A program made the position numbers and the translations under genes. The notes below the pieces were generated by a model that was not told where the DNA came from, did not search any database, and saw only the letters and a program-made list of their open reading frames with translations. Shown here piece by piece: positions 6,862 through 15,237 of a DNA stretch of 26,472 bases. Each line of letters starts with the position of its first letter. Position 1 is the stretch's first letter. Origin of the DNA: JAAYJS01 sp964346185. Lineage in GTDB: Bacteria > Bacillota > Clostridia > Eubacteriales > Eubacteriaceae. The stretch covers positions 1-26,472 of the forward strand of contig CAYFTR010000022.1 of NCBI GenBank assembly GCA_964346185.1. The letters run 5' to 3'.

Positions 6862-7713
6862 TTATGAAATGTTTAAAAACCCGACACCAATTAAACCTTT
6901 TCCCGTATGTACGCCCAAAACCGGTGATATTTGCCCGAAACTGAAGTTTTCGGCCCCTTCTACCAAGTCCTTGATTTCCTCTTTAATTTTCATGGCTTCT
7001 TCGTACGCGGACCCGTGGGAAATAGTCAGGTAATAGCGTTTCGCGTCGGCCAAACCTTCCCGTACCAAGTCGATAATTTTGCGAATGCTTTTTTTGCGGC
7101 CTCTTTCTTTTGCGACGGTGTAGTAAATGCCTTCGTCATCGCAGGAAATAATCGGTTTTATCTTCAATAAGTCGCCAACGTAACCTGTTACTTTTCCGAT
7201 GCGTCCGCCTTCTCTTAAGTATTTTAAATTGCTTAAACTGAAATATGCTTTGGAAGAGGACACTCTTTTTTTAACATTCTCGACAATTTCATCGAAACGC
7301 AAGCCTTCAAGCACCTGATTCATCGCATATAAAGCCAGAAATCCAACACCGCAGCCGATATTTAAAGAGTCGATGACGGCGATGGTCAAGCAGGAGTAAT
7401 TTTGCGCGACGGTTTGAAACATGTTGTTGGTTCCGCTTAAACCGGTGGATACCGTTACCGCAATAACGTGTGTAAACCCTTCTTCGACGGCCTGATCAAA
7501 CATGTTTTTCAAAACTTGGGGACCGGGAACACTGGTTTTCGGGATTTCTTCCTCCATACGGTTGTAAACTTCTTCCGGGGCGATGTCCACTCGGTCACGA
7601 TAACTGCCGTAGGAGAAATTAATCATCAGGGGCAATATTCTGATGGGTTTTAAGTCTTTTTCATCTATGTCCAAATCCGAGCATGAATCCGTTATTACGA
7701 GTATTTTTTCCAT
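6862..7713 (-). CDS. DegV family fatty-acid-binding protein
   Basis: A 283-residue cytoplasmic protein of the DegV (FakB-like) family. It starts EKILVITDSCSDLD, and has TSVPGP and the VTVSTGLSGTNN loop that binds the fatty-acid carboxylate in this family, then LKYLREGGRI, ILPLM and IGVGFL. Members present bound fatty acids to a FakA-type kinase for phosphorylation. No fakA is in the window. ATG 7713 has AGAGGAAG as ribosome site. Length is normal. Paralogues are common in Firmicutes, so a specific FakB role is not shown. Confidence 0.85.
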   Translation of the reverse strand: MEKILVITDSCSDLDIDEKDLKPIRILPLMINFSYGSYRDRVDIAPEEVYNRMEEEIPKTSVPGPQVLKNMFDQAVEEGFTHVIAVTVSTGLSGTNNMFQTVAQNYSCLTIAVIDSLNIGCGVGFLALYAMNQVLEGLRFDEIVENVKKRVSSSKAYFSLSNLKYLREGGRIGKVTGYVGDLLKIKPIISCDDEGIYYTVAKERGRKKSIRKIIDLVREGLADAKRYYLTISHGSAYEEAMKIKEEIKDLVEGAENFSFGQISPVLGVHTGKGLIGVGFLNIS

Positions 7714-7740
7714 GGTCTTCCTCTTTTGTTTTTTGTGGTA

Positions 7741-7787
7741 AAAAAAGCAAGTGGTTCAACCCGGTTGCAACCTGTCTTGCTTTTAAT
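7741..7787 (-). terminator. Hairpin with T-tract between rpiB and degV
   Basis: On the minus strand, AAAAGCAAG pairs with CTTGCTTTT around an inner GGTT/AACC-rich stem, followed by a seven-T run. It is 28 nt upstream of the degV start. It may terminate the rpiB transcript, or act as a leader attenuator for degV, because no degV promoter is clear between it and the ATG. Confidence 0.6.
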
Positions 7788-7817
7788 GATATTAACATAT
7801 TTTTCAATAAATGTATA

Positions 7818-7834
7818 CTGAGTGTGTCTCAGAT
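7818..7834. promoter_or_regulatory. Short inverted repeat upstream of degV
   Basis: CTGAG-TGTGT-CTCAG is a 5-bp inverted repeat between rpiB and degV. It could be an operator or small hairpin; I found no paired consensus promoter to support either. Confidence 0.2.
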
Positions 7835-7899
7835 CTTTTTTATTGCGAATTTTATCGGTTTTAAGATCGTCAAAAGACCGACTTTTTACATTATGTTGA

Positions 7900-8349
7900 T
7901 CAACCTTTATATTTATTTTCGATATCGGTTAACATATCCACACGAATTTGATGTCTGCCGCCTTCGTAGGTAGCATTTAAAAATTCTTCTACCATCAGTT
8001 TTGCCAGACCTTCACCGACTACCCGTGCACCCATTGCCAAGATATTGGCGTTGTTGTGCTCGACGGTCATTCTGGCCGTAAAGGGTTCGCTGCATACTGC
8101 CGCACGAATACCCGGCACTTTATTGGCGGCAAGGGATATGCCGATGCCGGTGCCACAAATTAAGATGCCTTTATCTACTTCTCCCGCTACCACGGCTTCC
8201 GCTACTTTCAAACCGTATTCGGGGTAATGGGCACTTTCGGTAGAGTTGGTACCGAAGTCCGCACATTCATGCCCCAGTTCCTTTACATAGGCCATTAATT
8301 TGTTTTTTAATTCGACCGCTGTGTGATCGTTTCCAAAACCTATTTTCAT
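7900..8349 (-). CDS. rpiB: Ribose-5-phosphate isomerase B (RpiB/LacAB family)
   Basis: 149 residues, the usual RpiB length. It interconverts ribose 5-phosphate and ribulose 5-phosphate in the non-oxidative pentose phosphate pathway. Active-site features are D8-H9 in GNDHTA, the catalytic Cys65 in ICGTGIGIS, and NILAMGARVV near the C-terminus. ATG 8349 has AGAGGTG as ribosome site. A LacI-family pseudogene lies just upstream in the same direction, so the gene may once have been under sugar-responsive control. A role in allose or galactose-6-phosphate isomerisation cannot be excluded from sequence alone. Confidence 0.92.
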   Translation of the reverse strand: MKIGFGNDHTAVELKNKLMAYVKELGHECADFGTNSTESAHYPEYGLKVAEAVVAGEVDKGILICGTGIGISLAANKVPGIRAAVCSEPFTARMTVEHNNANILAMGARVVGEGLAKLMVEEFLNATYEGGRHQIRVDMLTDIENKYKG

Positions 8350-8384
8350 TTTTAATACACCTCTTTCAATTTCAGCTTTAAATT

Positions 8385-8412
8385 AAGAAGATGGAGCATG
8401 CTCCATCTTCTT
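8385..8412. terminator. 28-bp perfect palindrome, probable terminator
   Basis: AAGAAGATGGAGCATGCTCC and its continuation form a full self-complement between the LacI pseudogene stop and rpiB. No T-tract follows on the minus strand, but the hairpin is very stable. It would separate the pseudogene from rpiB. Confidence 0.5.
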
Positions 8413-8419
8413 GATGTTG

Positions 8420-8936
8420 TTATTCAGAGTCTTTGGAAATTATGTAAGAATCGACAGTAATTAATTTTGGTTTGTCACCAACTTTAATTTCGTGTTGCTC
8501 CTTAACGGCATTGACCCATTTCTTCCAGAGAAGCCGCGCCGATACCTGCCGGGTCTTGCGCGGCAATAAAAATAACACCGTCAACATTTTTGTTGAGTAT
8601 ATCATTTAATCGCACAATTTCCTGTTTCGGATTTTCATTGCTGTCCGCAATGACGGTCGAGTAACCTTTATTTAAAAAAAGGTATCCAACACCCGGGCAA
8701 TTGCCGCAAAATATTCGTTTCTAATATCCGGCACGATAACACCGATACTGTGGCTTATTTTTGTTCTTAGTTCTTTTGCACTGAGCTTAACCGTGTAGCC
8801 GGTTTGTCGAATAATGTTTTGCACTTTTCGGACGGTTTCCTCCGTATAACCTCCTTGGTTGTTAAGTATCTTGTAAACTGTCGCAGTAGAAACGCCCGTT
8901 TTGTTGCGCTATCATTAATAGACACTATTTTAACAG
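8420..8936 (-). pseudogene. LacI-family transcription regulator, degraded
   Basis: Minus-strand remnants run in LacI-family order: a recognition-helix segment GVSTATVYKILNNQGGYTE, then VRKVQNIIRQTGY, a SIGVIVPDIRNEYFAAIAR segment, NPKQEIVRLNDILNKNVDG, VIFIAAQDPAGIGAASLEEM, and a family-like tail KLITVDSYIISKDSE. The frame is lost at least three times: within the first helix (about 8898-8912), at a seven-A run (8674-8680, + strand) where one base is missing, and near 8508-8520. After the last break about 150-200 residues of the effector domain are deleted and the C-terminal tail is joined on. Only about 170 of the usual roughly 330 codons remain. It cannot make a working repressor. Confidence 0.85.
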
Positions 8937-8990
8937 ACGATACCTCAATATGAAAACCTGTTCTATAATCGATTGCTCAACGTTTGTTAA

Positions 8991-9018
8991 ATTATATCAT
9001 GGTTACGATATTTGTCAA
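8991..9018 (-). promoter_or_regulatory. Promoter of the LacI pseudogene
   Basis: TTGACA at 9013-9018, a 16-nt spacer and TATAAT at 8991-8996 on the minus strand. Next to the start, an imperfect CAACGTTTG sequence (8978-8986) looks like a LacI-type half-palindrome with a central CG, as in autoregulated members. That part is tentative. Confidence 0.6.
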
Positions 9019-9132
9019 TTGAAGCCTTTGCTCCGTTAGTAGTATTTCCTTTTACTTCCTTTAAGTTCCGACATCGAGTCTAAAGCCATTATACGTTTGA
9101 GGCTTAAGTTATATATATATATCTTATTTACC

Positions 9133-9170
9133 AATAATAAGGAGCAGGCAAAAGCCTGCTCCTTATTATT
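9133..9170 (-). terminator. oppA terminator
   Basis: A 17-bp perfect stem (AATAATAAGGAGCAGGC and its complement) with a 4-nt loop, 43 nt beyond the oppA stop. The distal arm ends in TTATTATT, giving the U-rich end. Confidence 0.8.
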
Positions 9171-9212
9171 ACGGTATTGTGCCGATTTTTAATTGTATAA
9201 AATTTAAGTAAC

Positions 9213-10838
9213 TTATTTAACGGTTGCGTTGATAAAGTTAAAGTAACCCAGCGGTAAGTGGTAGAAGCCTTCTACTTTGTCGCTTAACAGATAGAAGTCT
9301 TTGTAGTATGCAACCGGTGCAATTGCCGCATCGTCCATGGCAATTTGTTCCGCTTTATGCATCGCTTCGAAGCGCACTGCCTGATCGGAAGAGGTTCTTG
9401 CGATTTCCATTTGTTTGTCAAATTCCGGGTTGCTGTATTTACCGTCGTTGTTACCGTTGGTCGATGCTAATAAATCCAACATAGAAGATGGATCGTTGTA
9501 GTCGCAAATCCAACCGTTACGGGCAATTTGGTAGTCGCCGTTACGACGGGTCGGTGTAAATACGGACCATTCAACAACATTGATTTCCAAATTAACACCT
9601 AATTCGCCCCACATTTGTTGCAATGCTTCCGCAACCGGTCTGTGATAGCTGGCGTCGTTGGTGAGGTATTCTAAAGTTTCCAAACCTTCGCCATTGGGAT
9701 AACCGGCTTCCGCCAATAATTTTTTTGCTTCTTCGACGTTTTCTTCGTGTTTGGTAATGTCGATGAATACCGGGCTCTTGTCGACGAATTGTGTTTTTCC
9801 GTCGGCATCTAATAAGCCTTCTCCGATAAAGTTACCGGCAGGACCGTAAGTACCTTGCATGACAACGTTGGCAATGTGTTCTCTGTCGATTGCCAAGCTC
9901 AACGCTTTACGTACTTTAGGATCGTTGAAGGGTTCCTTTTCCGTCATAAAGCTGATGTAGTAAGTACCCAACATGTCATCTAAATGCCAATCTTCACGTT
10001 CTCTTAACTTCGGCACTTCCTGTCCCGGTACGTCTTTCGCGCAAAGGATATCGCCTTTTTCGTAAGCGGATAAGACGGCATTGGGGTCTTCCATTAAAAC
10101 AAATTTAATGCTGTCCAATTTAACGGTATCCGCGTTCCAGTAATTGGGGTTCTTTTCGAAAAGAATATATTCGCCGGGTACCCATTCGGTTACATGGAAA
10201 GCACCGTTGCTGATGTAGCTTTCCGGTTTGGTTGCCCAGGTTTCGCCGTTTTCTTCGATGGTTTTTTTGTATACCGGTGCATAGGTCGGGAAAGCGGCCA
10301 ATTGAATGAAGTAGGGGCTTGCTTGTTCCAAGGTTACTTCGAAAGTGGTATCGTCAACAGCTTTAACGCCGAAAGCATCCAGGTTGCCGGCTGCAGCTTC
10401 TTCGTAGCCTTTAATAACGTTAAACAATTCGGCATAAGGTGCCGCTGTTGCCGGGTCTACCGCTCTTTTCCAGGAGTAAACAAAGTCTTCCGCGGTTAAC
10501 GGTTCGCCGTCACTCCATTTTAGGCCTTCTCTTAATTTGAAAGTCCAAACTAATCCGTCTTCGGATGTGGTGTAACTTTCAGCCTGACCGGGAACAATTT
10601 CCCCGTCTTTACCGACGGTTACCAGGTTTTCAAAACCGTGGATAATCATCGAAGCGCCGTCCACCGCAGAGTTTAGTGCCGGGTCAATGGTTTCCGGATC
10701 CGGACCGATGCAAACAGCCAATGTGTTTGCCGCATCAGCGTCGGAATCCTTGCTTGCGCCACCGCCTCCGCCGCAGGCACTCAATAGAGCGGCAGCGACT
10801 AAGAGCACGACCAAGAGAATCGAAATTCTTTTCTTCAT
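9213..10838 (-). CDS. oppA: Oligopeptide ABC transporter substrate-binding lipoprotein
   Basis: 541 residues. An N-terminal lipoprotein signal (KKRISILLVVLLVAAALLSAC, lipobox LLSA-C with Cys22) is followed by a Gly-rich linker and a solute-binding protein family 5 domain. Visible family features are PETIDPALNSA, GLVWTFKLREGLKWSDG, LTAEDFVYSWKRAVDP and the C-terminal APVAYYKDFYLL. It is lipid-anchored outside the membrane and delivers peptides to OppBC. ATG 10838 has GGAGG 5 nt upstream; a TTG at 10850 overlaps that ribosome site and is not the start. It follows oppF but has its own promoter after the oppF terminator, which would allow it to be made in excess, as is usual for binding proteins. 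Confidence 0.93.
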   Translation of the reverse strand: MKKRISILLVVLLVAAALLSACGGGGGASKDSDADAANTLAVCIGPDPETIDPALNSAVDGASMIIHGFENLVTVGKDGEIVPGQAESYTTSEDGLVWTFKLREGLKWSDGEPLTAEDFVYSWKRAVDPATAAPYAELFNVIKGYEEAAAGNLDAFGVKAVDDTTFEVTLEQASPYFIQLAAFPTYAPVYKKTIEENGETWATKPESYISNGAFHVTEWVPGEYILFEKNPNYWNADTVKLDSIKFVLMEDPNAVLSAYEKGDILCAKDVPGQEVPKLREREDWHLDDMLGTYYISFMTEKEPFNDPKVRKALSLAIDREHIANVVMQGTYGPAGNFIGEGLLDADGKTQFVDKSPVFIDITKHEENVEEAKKLLAEAGYPNGEGLETLEYLTNDASYHRPVAEALQQMWGELGVNLEINVVEWSVFTPTRRNGDYQIARNGWICDYNDPSSMLDLLASTNGNNDGKYSNPEFDKQMEIARTSSDQAVRFEAMHKAEQIAMDDAAIAPVAYYKDFYLLSDKVEGFYHLPLGYFNFINATVK

Positions 10839-10873
10839 CTTTTCCTCCAAAAAATTAATTTTTATTAATTTTT

Positions 10874-10902
10874 ATTATACATGTTTCAGAAGCAATTTAC
10901 AA
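10874..10902 (-). promoter_or_regulatory. oppA promoter
   Basis: TTGTAA at 10897-10902, a 17-nt spacer and TATAAT (10874-10879) preceded by TG (extended -10), on the minus strand, downstream of the oppF terminator. Confidence 0.75.
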
Positions 10903-10943
10903 TACTTTAAAAATGCTTTAACACTTTTATATGTCGGTTCATT

Positions 10944-10967
10944 AAAAAAGCAGAGTTTCCTCTGCTT
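10944..10967 (-). terminator. oppF terminator
   Basis: AAGCAGAG/CTCTGCTT stem with loop GAAA on the minus strand, followed by a T run (10944-10949). Partial read-through into oppA is possible. Confidence 0.8.
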
Positions 10968-10978
10968 CATAATGTTTT

Positions 10979-11941
10979 TTATTTTACAATGTGGCACGCC
11001 ACATAGTGGTTGTCTTTCACTTCTTTAAACTCCGGTTCCTGTTCGGCACACAGCTTGGTGGCATAAGCACAACGGGTTCTGAAGTGGCAACCGCTGGGCG
11101 GATTGATAGGACTCGGAACATCCCCTTTCAGGACAATCCGTTGACGCGAACGGCTCAGTTTGGGGTCCGCAACCGGTATGGCGGATATTAAGCTTTGGCT
11201 GTAAGGGTGCAGCGGGTGAAAGGTCAACTCGTTGGCTTCGGCCAATTCTACCAATTTACCCAAGTACATCACGCCGATACGATTGGAAATATGTTTGACT
11301 ACCGATAAGTCGTGGGCAATAAACAAATAGGTTAAATCCATTTGCTCCTGCAGTTCTTCAAACATATTAATGACCTGTGCCTGAATGGAGACGTCCAAAG
11401 CGGAGATCGGCTCGTCGCACACAATAAACTCGGGTTTAACTACCAAGGCTCTGGCTATGCCGACCCGTTGCCGCTGTCCGCCAGAAAATTCGTGGGGGAA
11501 ACGGTTGGCGTGTTCGGAATTTAATCCGACACGTCTGAGCATTTCTACGATAATGTCCTGACGTTCCTGCTTGCTGTCGCAAATTTTATGGATGTCCAAA
11601 CCTTCACCAACAATGTCGCCGACAGTCATCCGTGGATTTAAACTGGCGTAGGGGTCCTGGAAAACAATTTGCATTCTTTTACGGTAGGGTAACATGTTTG
11701 CTTTGGTAATATCCTGACCGTCAAATATTATGCTGCCGTCGGTGGGTTCGTGTAAACGCAAAATGGTACGACCCGTGGTTGTTTTACCGCAGCCCGATTC
11801 GCCCACTAACCCCAGGGTTTCCCCTTTATTAATAAAAAAAGATACATCGTCTACCGCTTTAACAACTTTCTTTTCGAAAAGTTTGCCGCCGGCTACGGGA
11901 AAGTGCTTTTTGAGGTTTTTTATTTCTACAAGTTTTTTCAT
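10979..11941 (-). CDS. oppF: Oligopeptide ABC transporter ATP-binding protein OppF
   Basis: 320 residues. Walker A GESGCGKTT (47-55), the Q-loop in VFQDPYASLNP, signature FSGGQRQRVGIARAL, Walker B EFIVCDEP, and the H-loop in FIAHDLSVV. The C-terminal oligopeptide/dipeptide extension has a Cys motif (GCHFRTRCAYATKLC) that may hold an Fe-S cluster, as reported for some homologues. I chose ATG 11941 because it overlaps the oppD stop as ATGA, implying translational coupling, and the protein then begins KKLVEIKNLKKHF as in relatives. It pairs with OppD as the cytoplasmic motor. Confidence 0.93.
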   Translation of the reverse strand: MKKLVEIKNLKKHFPVAGGKLFEKKVVKAVDDVSFFINKGETLGLVGESGCGKTTTGRTILRLHEPTDGSIIFDGQDITKANMLPYRKRMQIVFQDPYASLNPRMTVGDIVGEGLDIHKICDSKQERQDIIVEMLRRVGLNSEHANRFPHEFSGGQRQRVGIARALVVKPEFIVCDEPISALDVSIQAQVINMFEELQEQMDLTYLFIAHDLSVVKHISNRIGVMYLGKLVELAEANELTFHPLHPYSQSLISAIPVADPKLSRSRQRIVLKGDVPSPINPPSGCHFRTRCAYATKLCAEQEPEFKEVKDNHYVACHIVK

Positions 11942-12948
11942 ACTTTCACACTTTCCTTGATCCATTCATCTTTTTGGTTCAGCCAACAGGCGGAATAATG
12001 GGTATCCGAAAAATAAACGGTTTCCGGCATATGGTTTAAACAGACACGCATGCAGGCTTCACAACGCGGCGCAAAAGGGCAACCCTTCGGCGGTTTGAGC
12101 ATGTCTACCGGTGTTCCTTCGATGGGTACCAGTTTTTTATGTTCCTTATCCATCAAATTGGGGATGCTGCGCAGCAATCCTTTGGTGTATTCGTGACGGG
12201 GATCATAAAATATTTCATCGACAGTGCCGTATTCCAAAATTTTGCCGGCGTACATAACGGCAATTTTTTGACACATGTTGGAAACAATACCCAGGTCGTG
12301 GGTAATCATAATAATACTCATACCCAGCTTGTTTTTCAGTTCGATCATCAGCTCTAAAATTTGAGCTTGTATGGTTACGTCCAAAGCCGTGGTCGGTTCG
12401 TCCGCGATCAGCAGTTTCGGTTCACAAGCCAGGGCGATAGCTATCATCACCCTTTGTCGCATACCGCCGGAGAGTTCATGGGGGTATTGTTTTAAGCGTT
12501 TTTCCGCTTCGTTAATACCGACCAACTCCAGCAGTTCCTTGGCTCTGGTATTTGCCGCGTCGGCATCTTTATCGGTGTGCAGGCGGATAACCTCCACAAT
12601 TTGATTGCCGACGGTGTACACCGGGTTCAGGCTGGTCATGGGATCTTGAAAGATAATGGAAATCTCATCACCGCGGATTTTCCGCATTTCTTTCTCTGTT
12701 TTTTTCTCGATTTCGTGTCCGTTAAAACGAATAGTTCCGCCGACAATTTCGCCGGGATAGGCAAGCAATCCCAATAAGGAGTATGCGGTAACGGATTTCC
12801 CGGAACCGGACTCACCCACAATACCTAAAACATCGCCTTCGTTCATGGCAAAGGTTACATCGTTTAATGCTTTTACCTCACCTACCGGTGTAAAAAAGGA
12901 GGTGCGTAAGTTGTTGATTTCCAACAATTGTTTTTCTTTTTCTGTCAT
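11938..12948 (-). CDS. oppD: Oligopeptide ABC transporter ATP-binding protein OppD
   Basis: 336 residues. Walker A GESGSGKS (45-52), IIFQDPMTSLNP Q-loop, signature LSGGMRQRVMIAIAL, Walker B LLIADEP, H-loop MITHDLGIV, and a C-terminal Cys-rich extension (GCPFAPRCEACMRVC). ATG 12948 is preceded by TAGGAGG, whose TAG is the oppC stop, so the genes are tightly packed. It hydrolyses ATP with OppF to drive peptide uptake. Confidence 0.94.
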   Translation of the reverse strand: MTEKEKQLLEINNLRTSFFTPVGEVKALNDVTFAMNEGDVLGIVGESGSGKSVTAYSLLGLLAYPGEIVGGTIRFNGHEIEKKTEKEMRKIRGDEISIIFQDPMTSLNPVYTVGNQIVEVIRLHTDKDADAANTRAKELLELVGINEAEKRLKQYPHELSGGMRQRVMIAIALACEPKLLIADEPTTALDVTIQAQILELMIELKNKLGMSIIMITHDLGIVSNMCQKIAVMYAGKILEYGTVDEIFYDPRHEYTKGLLRSIPNLMDKEHKKLVPIEGTPVDMLKPPKGCPFAPRCEACMRVCLNHMPETVYFSDTHYSACWLNQKDEWIKESVKV

Positions 12949-12957
12949 CTCTTCCTC

Positions 12958-14013
12958 CTAGTTTTTAAGCTTCGGATCGAAGGCATCTCTTAAGCCGTCA
13001 CCCAGCAGGTTAAAGCTTAAAATGATGACGGATATCAGCAAAGCCGGCGCCAGGAGTCTGTGGGGGTAGGAGTTAAGACCTTTTATAGCGTCGGAAGCCA
13101 AAGATCCCAAAGAAGGCATCGGTGCGGCAACCCCCAAACCGAGAAAGCTTAAAAAACTTTCCGTAAAGATAGCGGAGGGTATTTGCAAGGTGGTGGTTAC
13201 AATTAAGGTACCGATGGCATTGGTTAAGAGGTGTTTTTTAATAATGCGACCGTTGGAAGCACCGAGGGCTTTTGCAGCGGTTACAAACTCCTGCTCTTTT
13301 AATATAAGAATTTGGCTTCGTATGATTCGCGACATACTAACCCAGTATAGCAGTGCAAATACAATAAAAATCGAAATCAGGTTAACTCCGAGTAATTGAA
13401 TCCACTCAAAACCGGGTCGATTCGCCAATTGCTGCAGCGGAAACTTCAGGGTTACCGAAAGCAAAATAATAATCAGGATATCCGGAACGGTGTAAATAAC
13501 ATCGACAATACGCATCATAATTAAGTCGACCCACCCGCCCATATAGGCGGAAACGGCACCGTAAGTTGAGCCGATCATCAATACGATAAAAGATGCAACC
13601 AAACCGACCAGTAAGGAAATACGTGACCCCATCATTACACGGATGGCGGTATCCCGCCCCAGGTCGTCGGTTCCCAATATGTGCGGAAAGACACTTTCGC
13701 CGGCGTCGATCCTTGCCTGCTCCTCTTCCGAGTAGGTCATCGGTGATAAATTTTCCGCTCCCCGTATTTGATACGAATAGCTATAAGGATAGAAAAAAGG
13801 CACAATAAAGGAGAAGAACATAATAATTAAAATTAACGTTAAGCTGGTCATGGCTATTTTGTTTTTGGACAGTCGTCGAAAACCGTCTTTCCAAAAGCCG
13901 ACGCTTTCCCGCATCGTAACCAGACTTTCCCGTTCTTCTTTGGTGGCGGGGGCAAAGTCCTCCGGTGTTAATTTAAGGTGAAAGGAGGGTATTTTTGTAT
14001 TCAGTTCTGACAT
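12958..14013 (-). CDS. oppC: Oligopeptide ABC transporter permease OppC
   Basis: 351 residues with an N-terminal cytoplasmic segment, a first membrane helix (about 53-72), an external loop containing HILGTDDLGRD, and the transporter core with the EAA-type loop (AAKALGASNGRIIKKHLL), ending LLGDGLRDAFDPKLKN as in OppC/DppC proteins. ATG 14013 has AGGAGG 6 nt upstream. It follows the oppB stop by 9 nt. Forms the membrane channel with OppB. Confidence 0.94.
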   Translation of the reverse strand: MSELNTKIPSFHLKLTPEDFAPATKEERESLVTMRESVGFWKDGFRRLSKNKIAMTSLTLILIIMFFSFIVPFFYPYSYSYQIRGAENLSPMTYSEEEQARIDAGESVFPHILGTDDLGRDTAIRVMMGSRISLLVGLVASFIVLMIGSTYGAVSAYMGGWVDLIMMRIVDVIYTVPDILIIILLSVTLKFPLQQLANRPGFEWIQLLGVNLISIFIVFALLYWVSMSRIIRSQILILKEQEFVTAAKALGASNGRIIKKHLLTNAIGTLIVTTTLQIPSAIFTESFLSFLGLGVAAPMPSLGSLASDAIKGLNSYPHRLLAPALLISVIILSFNLLGDGLRDAFDPKLKN

Positions 14014-14022
14014 TGTAACCTC

Positions 14023-14940
14023 CTATTGCAATTTAATACGCGGGTCGATGAGCTTATAAGCAATATCCACCAGTACGTTCATGGTTACGATAAGTGTCGC
14101 CAAAAATATGGTGGTTCCCATAATAAGGGGGTAATCCCGCCCGCTGATCGAGCCGATAAACTCGGAGCCGAGCCCCGGTATAGTAAATATTTTTTCCACT
14201 ACGAAAGATCCGGTTAAGGTATAAGCCAACAGCGGTCCCAAATAGGTAACAACGGGTAATACCGCATTACGCAAAGCATGTTTAAACAAAAGCACAGCGG
14301 TTGAAAGGCCCTTTGCTCTGGCCGTTCGGATATAATCCTGCCCCAGTACGTCCAACATCGAGGAACGCATAAGCCGTGCAATATAAGCGGTCGGGTAAAA
14401 GGCAAGGGCAATCACCGGCAACACGTAGTGCTTAAGACTCCCGAGCCCGTAAGTGGGAAAGAGATTCAGTTTAACTCCGAATACATACATCAGCAAAGTA
14501 CAAAGCACAAAACTGGGCACGGCAATACCGAAAGTAGCAATAACAATAATAATATTGTCCGCCAATTTCCCCCGATTAACGGCGGCAATGCTCCCCAGAG
14601 GAATGCCGACCAGCAAGGACATCAAAATAGAGGCGCCGCCCAAACGTGCGGATACCGGAAATTTAGATGAGATAATTCCGTTGATATCCCGCCCTCTTTG
14701 TTTCACCGAGACACCCAGATCACCTTTAGTTAAATTAACCAGGTAGTTTTTGTACTGCACCGGTAAAGGCTTGTCCAAACCGTACTTTTCGTTCATTGCT
14801 GCTTGAGCCTGTGCGGAAATGGCTTTTTCCGCCATAAACGGTCCGCCGGGTATCAAGTTCATTAAAAAGAATGTTAATGTAATGACAATAAAAATTGTCG
14901 TTATCCCCATTGCTATTCTTTTTAGAATATATTTTCCCAA
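14023..14940 (-). CDS. oppB: Oligopeptide ABC transporter permease OppB
   Basis: 305 residues, first gene of the opp operon. N-terminal helix (KYILKRIAMGITTIFIVIT), the family sequence NLIPGGPF, an EAA loop (RTARAKGLSTAVLLFKHALR) and the C-terminal LVDIAYKLIDPRI typical of OppB/DppB. The start is TTG at 14940 with AAGGAG about 8 nt upstream; no nearby ATG fits the conserved GKYILKRI opening. Forms the transmembrane pore with OppC. Confidence 0.93.
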   Translation of the reverse strand: MGKYILKRIAMGITTIFIVITLTFFLMNLIPGGPFMAEKAISAQAQAAMNEKYGLDKPLPVQYKNYLVNLTKGDLGVSVKQRGRDINGIISSKFPVSARLGGASILMSLLVGIPLGSIAAVNRGKLADNIIIVIATFGIAVPSFVLCTLLMYVFGVKLNLFPTYGLGSLKHYVLPVIALAFYPTAYIARLMRSSMLDVLGQDYIRTARAKGLSTAVLLFKHALRNAVLPVVTYLGPLLAYTLTGSFVVEKIFTIPGLGSEFIGSISGRDYPLIMGTTIFLATLIVTMNVLVDIAYKLIDPRIKLQ

Positions 14941-15022
14941 AACACTTCTCCTTTTTTATATTTATGCAAAAGGTAACACCCCCTGCAAATTTAACGATAG
15001 TCGCCTTATCTGCCTTACAGCA

Positions 15023-15047
15023 CCTTCAAATACACTTTGTCTGAAGG
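15023..15047 (-). promoter_or_regulatory. Hairpin in the opp operon leader
   Basis: CCTTCA/TGAAGG stem across a 13-nt loop within a leader of about 115 nt between the promoter and oppB. It could influence mRNA stability or translation. No known riboswitch pattern is recognised. Confidence 0.35.
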
Positions 15048-15063
15048 TTTGTAATCCTATGCA

Positions 15064-15092
15064 ATTTTAATAAATTATGCAATAGCTGTCAA
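15064..15092 (-). promoter_or_regulatory. Promoter of oppBCDF
   Basis: TTGACA at 15087-15092, a 17-nt spacer and TAAAAT at 15064-15069 on the minus strand, giving a leader of about 115 nt. Confidence 0.8.
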
Positions 15093-15190
15093 TAAAATAT
15101 AATTTTATCATAAAATAACAAAATCGCACATAATAATTAGTATAAATTACCGGATATTTTATTTTTTACTCCGATAATCGGACATCAATC

Positions 15191-15224
15191 AAAAAACCGC
15201 CGGTTCGTATGACGCATCCGGCGG
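15191..15224 (-). terminator. ileS terminator
   Basis: CCGCCGG (15218-15224, read on the minus strand) pairs with CCGGCGG (15197-15203), followed by six Ts (15191-15196), 14 nt beyond the ileS stop. Confidence 0.9.
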
Positions 15225-15237
15225 ATGTTTAATGCAT

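Noticed and set aside
10194..10499. 101-codon + strand ORF inside oppA
   Set aside because: It is a reverse-frame shadow of a clearly coding gene with no start signal of its own.
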